Below, piece after piece: positions 23,928 through 29,440 of a stretch of DNA of 29,440 nucleotides; the stretch's first letter is position 1, and every line of letters starts with the position of its first letter. The translations under genes and the position numbers were made by a program. A model generated the notes under the pieces. It saw only the letters and a program-made list of their open reading frames with translations, was not told where the DNA came from and ran no database searches. The DNA comes from DATCDR01 sp036510575 (GTDB taxonomy: Bacteria > Actinomycetota > Acidimicrobiia > Acidimicrobiales > Bog-793), in the NCBI GenBank assembly GCA_036510575.1, contig DATCDR010000203.1, positions 1-29,440 on the forward strand. Reading direction: 5' to 3'.

Positions 23928-24427
23928 TGCGTTACCCTCCGCTGGGGTGGTCCCGAGAAGACTTTGATGATGAAGGCCACTGAATACGCACCGAAGATCA
24001 CCAGTGCCGAGGTCTCTCCGTCTGCGCGCCCGCCAACAAGGGCGGCGGCGATGATCACGATCGCCAGCAGCCAAATTCGGGCGAAGCCCTCGAACAAGCT
24101 GACGCCGAGCTGCGTCCTTGGCTCCTTCACGTTGCGAACCCAACGACGATCGACTTCACCGATCACGCGCTGCAAAAGCCATCCGCCGGCGCCAAAGGCA
24201 TAGCCGAGCGCAGGCACGCCGTAGGCAAGCGCCGGAATCGTCGCGATCAAAACCAGGGGTACGTCGAGATAGCGCAGTATCAAGAGTGCACGCGAAGCAA
24301 ACGTCGAACCGGCGCGAGCCACCGCCGGGGGATCTGGCTGTGGGACGCGGGCATCGGGCGTTTCGCTCACATGGTTTGCGTATCTGCTGAGGGGAAGGGG
24401 CATCGGATCCGTCGGATTATTGTTCAT
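23924..24427 (-). CDS. AtpI-like small membrane protein heading the atp operon
   Basis: The 167-aa protein has a hydrophilic Pro-rich N-terminus (about 45 residues) and then about four hydrophobic segments (about 47-66, 68-88, 112-135, 139-158), separated by a charged loop (EVDRRWVRNVKEPRTQ). Sequence similarity to a named family is not evident to me, but size, topology and position first in an F-type ATP synthase operon match AtpI and the Rv1303-like proteins, which assist c-ring assembly or Mg2+ supply. The stop overlaps the atpB ATG (ATGA). The start at ATG 24427 is uncertain; ATG 24403 (MPLPLSRY) fits better with the candidate promoter that covers the first start. Confidence 0.65.
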   Translation of the reverse strand: MNNNPTDPMPLPLSRYANHVSETPDARVPQPDPPAVARAGSTFASRALLILRYLDVPLVLIATIPALAYGVPALGYAFGAGGWLLQRVIGEVDRRWVRNVKEPRTQLGVSLFEGFARIWLLAIVIIAAALVGGRADGETSALVIFGAYSVAFIIKVFSGPPQRRVTQ

Positions 24428-24444
24428 ACAGCCATCGGCAACAA
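24416..24444 (-). promoter_or_regulatory. Candidate atp operon promoter (TTGTTG-N17-AATAAT)
   Basis: On the minus strand TTGTTG (24444-24439) and AATAAT (24421-24416) are 17 nt apart. The -10 differs from TATAAT at one base; the -35 keeps only the TTG. If used, it would transcribe from about 24409 and require the second start (24403) of the AtpI-like gene. This is a weak prediction. Confidence 0.3.
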
Positions 24445-24690
24445 GTGAACACGGCGAACGACGACGTGGTTGCCGCTCTCCATCAAGGATTCCCGGCGAT
24501 CGCCCTCTTCTTCGGTGACGTCGGAATCGGAACGTACTACATCAACTACGCACCCGCCGACCTGCCTCGAAGATCAGCCGGTCCTCGAAAAGCAGCGTTT
24601 GGCGAGGTTGACGGTCCGAGTGCCGGCCAAACCCATGGTCTGCCAGGCCGCGCGGCGGCGAGCTACGACGTCAGTGCTCGAGCGAGCTGC
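24428..24690. other. 263-bp gap between argS and the atp operon
   Basis: The gap carries no recognisable gene. A plus-strand frame (24445-24726) with coding-like third-position GC in its first 40 codons has no ribosome binding site and runs into the antisense of argS, so I do not call it. No clear terminator hairpin with a U-tract is visible behind argS. Apart from the weak promoter near 24416-24444, nothing stands out. Confidence 0.5.
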
Positions 24691-26412
24691 CTACATCTGC
24701 TCGGGAACCGAGATGCCAAGCAGTGAAAGCCCAAGGTCGAGGGTCCGGGCGGTCAAGTCCGCGAGCGCGAGCCGACTCGCTTGCACGGCTCCCTCGGCTC
24801 GAAGGATCGGACAGTTTTCGTAGAACCCGGTGAACGCGGTGGCAAGCGAGAAGAGGTACGCGCAGAGCCGATTCGGCGCCAAGCCCGAGAGCGTGGACCC
24901 GAGATGATCAGGGAAGCTCAGCAACGCCAGCGCTAGCTCGCGTTCGTGCGGGTCCTCGACGAGGAGTGTGGTCCCGTGCTCGGGCGGTGAGAATCCGCCG
25001 CGCCGAAAGATCGATCGGATGCGTGCGTGGGCGTATTGCAGATAGGGCGCCGTATTGCCCTCGAAGGCGAGCATCCGATCGAAATCGAACAGGTAGTCGC
25101 GGGCTCGCTCAGTCGAGAGATCGGCGTACTTAACTGAGCCGATCCCGAGCATTCGTGCAACCTCGGCTTGGTCAACCTCGGACATCCCCTGGTCACGCTC
25201 GTGGATCGCAGCGAGTGCCCGCGCAACTGCTTCGTCGAGCAGCTCGATGAGCTTCACGCTCTCGCCTGATCGTGTCCGCAACATCTTGTGATCCGCTCCG
25301 AGAACGTTGCCGAATGAGACGTGCTCCACTTCCACGCTTGGTGGCAGCCAGCCGGCGAGTCGCGCCACGGCGAAACACATCTCGAAATGCTGTGCCTGGG
25401 GCGCACCGACGACGTAGAGCAGTCGGTCGGCGCCGAGTCGGTCGACCCGATCGCGGATCGCAGCGAGGTCAGTCGCCGCGTAGCCAAAGCCCTCGTCGGA
25501 CTTCTGGATGATCAGCGGGAACGGTTCTCCCTCCCTGTCGAAAAAGCCCTCCGGGAACACGCAGAGCGCGCCCTCGCTCTCGACAAGAAGGCCCTTCGAT
25601 CGAAGATCGTCGACCACGTCGCTTAGCAGCGGGTTGTACGAGCTCTCGCCGGCGAGGTCGTCGTCGGTGAGAAGGACACCGAGCTTGTCGTAGACCTCGT
25701 CGAAGTAGTTGATGCTGCCGGCTACGAGCGTTCGCCACAGCCGTAGCGTCTCTTCGTCGCCGCTTTGTAGCGCCACGACCCGTCTCCGCGCTCGATCGCG
25801 GAACCCCTCGTCTCGATCGAATGACGCTCGGGCCCCTTGATAGAAGTTCGTGAGGTCACCGACTGACAGCTCTCCTACCGCCACTTCTTCTCCGACATCG
25901 AGAAGGTGCTCGATCAACATCCCAAACGGGGTTCCCCAGTCGCCGATGTGGTTTTCGCGGATCACGTCGTGGCCGACGAAGGAGAGAAGGCGACAAAGCG
26001 CATCACCGAGCACGGTCCCGCGGAGGTGTCCGACGTGCATCTCTTTCGCCACGTTCGGCGCCGAGTAGTCGACGACGATCCGCTCGTGTCTCGACGCGGG
26101 GATAGTGCCGAGCCGCTCGTCATCGATCAGCGCGCTGGCGGTGGTGGCGATGAACGCCGAGGCAAGGGTCAGATTGATAAATCCGGGCCCGGAGACCTCC
26201 ACAAGTTCACAGCAGTCATCGAGCTTGGCCAGATCGACGATGCTCGACGCGAGCTCGACCGGGTTGCGTCCGAGGCGCTTTGCGAGTCCAATCGCGCCGT
26301 TGGACTGGAAGTCGGCATGGTCTGAGGCTCGAAGGACCGGGTCGGCTTCTGGATCGATCGTGGCAAAGGCCGCACGAAGACGGCCCGCGACGATTTCGGA
26401 CGGCGATGGCAT
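24691..26412 (-). CDS. argS: Arginyl-tRNA synthetase
   Basis: This class I synthetase charges tRNA-Arg. The 573-aa protein has the N-terminal Arg-tRNA domain (ending VEVSGPGFINL), the catalytic SAPNVAKEMHVGHLRGT with HVGH at 126-129 (the HIGH motif), and GDWGTPFGMLIEHL. The C-terminal anticodon domain has FDRMLAFEGNTAPYLQYAHARIRS, the DALR-type helical bundle, and ends at LGISVPEQM. The second signature loop reads KMLRTRSGESVKL (from 376) in place of canonical KMSKS, as in the E. coli-like branch of ArgRS. ATG 26412 is preceded directly by AAGGA with almost no spacer. It follows the 189-aa unknown gene by 18 nt and probably shares its transcript. Confidence 0.96.
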   Translation of the reverse strand: MPSPSEIVAGRLRAAFATIDPEADPVLRASDHADFQSNGAIGLAKRLGRNPVELASSIVDLAKLDDCCELVEVSGPGFINLTLASAFIATTASALIDDERLGTIPASRHERIVVDYSAPNVAKEMHVGHLRGTVLGDALCRLLSFVGHDVIRENHIGDWGTPFGMLIEHLLDVGEEVAVGELSVGDLTNFYQGARASFDRDEGFRDRARRRVVALQSGDEETLRLWRTLVAGSINYFDEVYDKLGVLLTDDDLAGESSYNPLLSDVVDDLRSKGLLVESEGALCVFPEGFFDREGEPFPLIIQKSDEGFGYAATDLAAIRDRVDRLGADRLLYVVGAPQAQHFEMCFAVARLAGWLPPSVEVEHVSFGNVLGADHKMLRTRSGESVKLIELLDEAVARALAAIHERDQGMSEVDQAEVARMLGIGSVKYADLSTERARDYLFDFDRMLAFEGNTAPYLQYAHARIRSIFRRGGFSPPEHGTTLLVEDPHERELALALLSFPDHLGSTLSGLAPNRLCAYLFSLATAFTGFYENCPILRAEGAVQASRLALADLTARTLDLGLSLLGISVPEQM

Positions 26413-26430
26413 TCCTTATCTTCGCGCTCG

Positions 26431-27000
26431 CTAGGAGCGGAGCGCCTCGCCGGGAAGCTGAAGTTCGAGGCCGCCGACCGTGAAATGGCCCGGTACCTCG
26501 GATCCACGATCGTCGACGAGGCGAAGTACGCGGACTGCAACGACAACCGATGTCCCCTCGCCTCCCTCGCCAGGCGCGGGGTGAAACGGCAGGAACGGAA
26601 GAATGTCGTCGGGATCACACGAGCTGAGATAGGCGTTCACGGTGGGATGAAAATCGACTCCGGCAGCCTGTGCGTGCAGCCAGTGCAGCAAATTGATCGG
26701 GTTGGTCAGCGCCGCGCCCACTCCGGGCTCTCGGCCGGCACGGAGGTCGATCGTCGACGTCGAGCTCCCTCGCGCAGGCGCAGCGAGCACCATCGCCGCG
26801 AGCTGCGCTGCCGCAGCGCTCGTTCCCTGGGACTTCTCTGAGATGGCGAAGTAGTACTGCCCATCGGCCGCGACGAACGAGCAGCGAGCATCGATGAGCA
26901 CGCGCGCGAGCTCGTCCGAGACGCGCTCGAAGCACAACAGTGAGACAAGGTGCGCCGTATCCACACCCTCAGTGAAGCGGAGAGCCTCGCGGCCGGTCAA
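26431..27000 (-). CDS. Unrecognised 189-aa protein upstream of argS
   Basis: I do not recognise the family. The frame has the codon bias of neighbouring genes (strong G/C in third positions throughout), so it is very likely real. The protein is soluble, without membrane helices or a signal peptide. Visible pieces are LLCFERVSDELARVLIDA, a central Ala-rich stretch (TSAAAAQLAAMVLAAPARG), LTNPINLLHWLHAQ, DPDDILPFLPFHPAPGEGGEG and a C-terminal FTVGGLELQLPGEA. The start is TTG 27000, with a stop codon just upstream in frame; GTG 26964 is an alternative. It lies 53 nt after the ABC ATPase and 18 nt before argS. Confidence 0.6.
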   Translation of the reverse strand: MTGREALRFTEGVDTAHLVSLLCFERVSDELARVLIDARCSFVAADGQYYFAISEKSQGTSAAAAQLAAMVLAAPARGSSTSTIDLRAGREPGVGAALTNPINLLHWLHAQAAGVDFHPTVNAYLSSCDPDDILPFLPFHPAPGEGGEGTSVVVAVRVLRLVDDRGSEVPGHFTVGGLELQLPGEALRS

Positions 27001-27053
27001 CCGTCACCGGTGCCGCTCGATCCGGCCCGCTCAGACATACGCAGGCAGACGGG

Positions 27054-27845
27054 CTACCAGCGCCCGGAGGCCGCCGCGAAGTATCGGCCGTCGACGTTGG
27101 TTACCCGCACGTCGATGTCGTAGGCCTCCGAAAGCACCGACGAGGTCAGCACCTCAGAAGCATCACCCATGGCGAGAACCTCGCCGGCGCGAAGAACGAG
27201 CGCATGTGAGACCGCGGGGAGCTCCTCGAGCGTGTGGGCGACGTGGACGGTGGTGGGAGCGTCCGGGGTCCGAGCCAGTTCGTCGAGTGCGTTCACGAGC
27301 GCCTCACGCCCTGGGAGGTCGACGCCCATCGCAGGCTCATCCAGCAACAACAGCTCACTTTTTGCAAAGAGTGCCCTGGCGAGGAGTACCCGCTGGCGCT
27401 CGCCTTGGGAACAACGTCCGAATGTCTGCTCCTCGACGTGGCCGCAGCGAAGGAGGTGAAGGAGCTCACTCGCGCGCTTTTTGTCCTCGTCGTCGAAGCT
27501 CCCCCACCACGACGCAAGAAGGCTTCCCTTCCCGGTGAGAACGAGGTCGAGCACCCGTTCGTGGTGCGGCAGCCGATCCGCGATCAGGTGACCGACGTGC
27601 CCGATCCTCGTGCGAAGCACGCGGACGTCCGTCCGGCCGATCTCGGCGCCGAGCACAAATGCCTTCCCGGTCGTCGGGTGTCGTTCGGCGCCGAGAATAG
27701 AGAGCAACGTCGTCTTCCCGGCGCCGTTCTGGCCGAGCAAGGCCCAGCGTTGGCCACGCTCAATGGTCCAGTTGACGGGTCCGAGCACCTGTCTTCCGCC
27801 AACGCGGACGCAGACCTCGGAGAACGTCGCGACGGCTTCGGACAT
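27054..27845 (-). CDS. Stand-alone ABC transporter ATP-binding protein (YlmA-like)
   Basis: The 263-aa protein is a single ABC ATPase domain. Walker A is GQNGAGKT (38-45), the signature is CSQGER (145-150; SQGE in place of SGGQ, as in YlmA-type and iron-uptake-like ATPases), Walker B is LLLLDE (165-170) with D-loop GVDL, and the switch His is His204. No permease or binding protein lies nearby, so the transported substrate, if any, cannot be inferred; a non-transport role is possible. I start at ATG 27845 (MSEAVATF) where homology begins; ATG 27854 is equally possible. The frame stays open for 92 more codons to GTG 28121, but that stretch resembles no ABC N-terminus. Confidence 0.85.
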   Translation of the reverse strand: MSEAVATFSEVCVRVGGRQVLGPVNWTIERGQRWALLGQNGAGKTTLLSILGAERHPTTGKAFVLGAEIGRTDVRVLRTRIGHVGHLIADRLPHHERVLDLVLTGKGSLLASWWGSFDDEDKKRASELLHLLRCGHVEEQTFGRCSQGERQRVLLARALFAKSELLLLDEPAMGVDLPGREALVNALDELARTPDAPTTVHVAHTLEELPAVSHALVLRAGEVLAMGDASEVLTSSVLSEAYDIDVRVTNVDGRYFAAASGRW

Positions 27846-28194
27846 GCCACGCATTCGATCAGTGCGAGTCGCACCCCGCAACCTCGAACCGAGAGCGATC
27901 GCAAAATCGACCCGACGCCGTGCCGCGAGCGAAACGCAGGCCTGTCGCGAAGCGCCCTCCAACTGGGCGCTGAAGGCATGGCCGGGGCGTAGTTGCGGCG
28001 CGACCGACTGCGAAGTTGCGGCCTCCTGGCAGCCAGGGAACAGGTTCACGCGACCGTCGCGCTGAAAGGCGAAGCGGGGATGCGGCCACGGCATCGGATC
28101 TACGAAAGCGACCGCGAGCACTGGCGCGTTCGCCGCCGAATGTGAACCGGTGGCGAATCACGGGTAGTTTCGCATCGATCACGGGGAGGTCCAC
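27846..28194. other. 349-bp divergent intergenic region between the ABC ATPase and aconitase
   Basis: No gene is supported here. The minus strand stays open in frame with the ABC ATPase from 28121 with moderately coding-like codons (VDPMPWPHPRFAFQRDGRV...), but no homology is evident. For acnA, TAGTTT at 28165-28170 could be a -10 without a good -35. Any operator for either gene should lie here. Confidence 0.45.
28165..28170 (+). promoter_or_regulatory. Weak candidate -10 box (TAGTTT) for aconitase
   Basis: It fits TANNNT and would start transcription near 28177, leaving a leader of about 18 nt that contains the strong GGGGAGGT ribosome binding site at 28183-28190. No -35 is recognisable. 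Confidence 0.22.
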
Positions 28195-29440
28195 ATGGGA
28201 CAGAACAGCTTCGATGCCGAGGGCGAGCTCGCCGTTGGCGGCCGCACCTACAAGATCCACCGACTCTCGGCGTTGGCGGGGAACCACGACATCGAGCATC
28301 TGCCGTTTTCCTTGAAGGTGCTGCTCGAGAACTTGCTCCGCAACGAGGACGGGGTCAACGTGACCGCCGCGGATATCGAATCGCTGGCGAACTTCGCCGA
28401 GACCGGTCCAGGTACGAAGGAGATCGCGTTCTCGCCCGCGCGTATCTTGCTGCAGGACCTCACCGGCGTCCCGGCCGTCGTCGACCTCGCAGCGATGCGC
28501 GACGCAGTCGCCGCGCTAGGTGGACGTGCGTCTGCGGTCAATCCACTCGTTCCTGTCGATCTGGTCATGGACCACTCCGTCGTGGTCGATGTCGCAGGGC
28601 GTCCGGACGCGTTCGCGATCAATGCCAGCATCGAGTTCGACCGGAACCTGGAGCGCTTCCGCTTCCTTCGCTGGGGACAGGAGTCGTTCTCCAACTTCCG
28701 CCTCATCGCGCCAGACAACGGGATCTGCCATCAGGTCAACCTCGAGCTGTTGTCACAGTGCATCTTCTCTGACGAGCAGGGCAACGCCTACCCCGACAGC
28801 CTCGTCGGCACGGACTCCCACACGCCTATGGCAAACGGCCTCTCGATCGTGGCTTGGGGCGTCGGCGGCATCGAGGCGGAAGCCGCGATGCTCGGGCAGC
28901 CGATCTCGATGCTCGTGCCCCCCGTGGTAGGGCTTCGTTTGTCGGGCGAGCTTCCCGAGGGAGCGACGGCCACCGACATGGTGCTCACGCTCGCGGAGCT
29001 GCTTCGCAAGCACGGCGTAGTCGGCAAGTTCGTTGAGTGTTACGGGCCAGGCGTAGCCAACGTTCCAGTCGAGAACCGGGCGACGATCGGCAACATGTCA
29101 CCCGAATACGGGTCGACCATCACGATCTTCCCGATCGACGACCAGACCCTTCGCTATCTCCGCTTGACTGGCCGCTCCGAGGAGCGAATCGCGCTCGTCG
29201 AGGCCTACGCCAAGGAGCAGGGCCTCTGGCACGACCCGTCCGTCGACCCCGTCTTCTCCGAGACGCTCTCGCTAGACCTCTCAACGGTCGTACCGAGCCT
29301 CGCGGGTCCATCCCGCCCTCAGGACCGGGTCCCGCTCAACAGGTCCAAGGAGATCTTCGAGACCGCACTCACGGGCTCGCTCCCCCCGGGGGGACACCGC
29401 GACAACGCCGCAACGCCCGTGCACCTTGCGAACGGCGACG
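28195..29440 (+). CDS. acnA: Aconitate hydratase A (AcnA/IRP type), C-terminus cut by window edge
   Basis: Aconitase isomerises citrate to isocitrate through cis-aconitate in the TCA cycle, using a [4Fe-4S] cluster. The 415 codons visible begin MGQNSFDAEGELAVGG and continue with LPFSLKVLLENLLRNEDG, the AcnA-type N-terminus. Further on are PARILLQDLTGVPAVVDLAAMR, PVDLVMDHSV, FLRWGQESFSNF, GICHQVNLE, GTDSHT (205-210), WGVGGIEAEAAMLGQP and NMSPEYGST. The cluster cysteines and the C-terminal swivel domain (full length about 890-940 aa) lie beyond the right edge. GGGGAGGT ends 4 nt before ATG 28195, the strongest ribosome binding site in the window. Confidence 0.95.
   Translation, partial: MGQNSFDAEGELAVGGRTYKIHRLSALAGNHDIEHLPFSLKVLLENLLRNEDGVNVTAADIESLANFAETGPGTKEIAFSPARILLQDLTGVPAVVDLAAMRDAVAALGGRASAVNPLVPVDLVMDHSVVVDVAGRPDAFAINASIEFDRNLERFRFLRWGQESFSNFRLIAPDNGICHQVNLELLSQCIFSDEQGNAYPDSLVGTDSHTPMANGLSIVAWGVGGIEAEAAMLGQPISMLVPPVVGLRLSGELPEGATATDMVLTLAELLRKHGVVGKFVECYGPGVANVPVENRATIGNMSPEYGSTITIFPIDDQTLRYLRLTGRSEERIALVEAYAKEQGLWHDPSVDPVFSETLSLDLSTVVPSLAGPSRPQDRVPLNRSKEIFETALTGSLPPGGHRDNAATPVHLANGD

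Noticed and set aside
23928..24143. 72-codon upstream extension of atpB
   Set aside because: It is an Arg-rich shadow of the AtpI-like gene; the proper ATG at 23927 has GGAGG and an ATGA overlap.
22929..24203. 424-aa plus-strand ORF opposite atpB
   Set aside because: Composition rich in Gln/Arg/His/Asp and lacking any domain; it is the complement of atpB and the AtpI-like gene.
24445..24726. 93-aa plus-strand ORF between the atp operon and argS
   Set aside because: The first part looks coding-like, but there is no ribosome binding site or known motif and the end runs antisense into argS.

Overview
The window reads as a chromosomal housekeeping segment of a GC-rich actinobacterium. The evidence is the gene set and order (argS, lysA, hom, thrC, rho, rpmE, prfA, prmC, sua5 and wecA with an ATP synthase operon, strongly recalling the argS-to-atpC region of Mycobacterium), a Rho with a long disordered Arg/Gly/Asn-rich insertion, a MurA with Asp in place of the catalytic Cys, a class II FBPase (GlpX), GTG and TTG starts, and apparently leaderless promoters. 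A deep-branching lineage such as Acidimicrobiia is my guess from divergence and layout; the sequence alone does not prove it. No phage, plasmid, CRISPR or intact insertion sequence is visible.

Layout. Positions 1-2594 (minus): treS (cut by the left edge) directly behind murA. Positions 2656-3663 (plus): glpX, divergent from murA across a 61-bp gap. Positions 3660-10368 (minus): a run transcribed from high to low coordinates, rpmE > prfA > prmC > sua5 > glyA > wecA > a two-domain 2H-phosphoesterase/GNAT gene, whose stop overlaps that of glpX. Positions 10410-12266: rho, with its own promoter and a leader of about 255 nt. Positions 12597-16357: the lysA > hom > thrC amino-acid block. Positions 16486-16557 (plus): tRNA-Arg(CCG), followed by a 338-bp gene-free stretch with repeats and hairpins. 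Positions 16896-24427 (minus): the complete F-type ATP synthase operon, atpI-like > atpB > E > F > H > A > G > D > C. Positions 24691-27845 (minus): a stand-alone ABC ATPase, an unrecognised 189-aa protein and argS. Positions 28195-29440 (plus): aconitase, cut by the right edge.

How the genes work together. Three themes dominate: energy (ATP synthase, aconitase), translation and transcription termination (ArgRS, tRNA-Arg, RF1 and its methylase PrmC, L31, the t6A enzyme Sua5, Rho), and building blocks for wall and amino acids (MurA, WecA, DAP decarboxylase, homoserine dehydrogenase, threonine synthase, SHMT, TreS, GlpX). Several pairs are tightly coupled: prfA/prmC overlap by GTGA, hom/thrC abut, atpI/atpB overlap by ATGA and atpH/atpA by 17 nt.

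I do not see an obviously new multi-gene system. The points most worth a second look are the 2H-phosphoesterase/GNAT fusion, the relocation of the atp operon between argS and tRNA-Arg/lysA compared with Mycobacterium, the unknown gene ahead of argS, the rho leader, the back-to-back leaderless-type promoters of murA and glpX, a possible leaderless micro-ORF before glyA, and the repeat cluster behind the tRNA.
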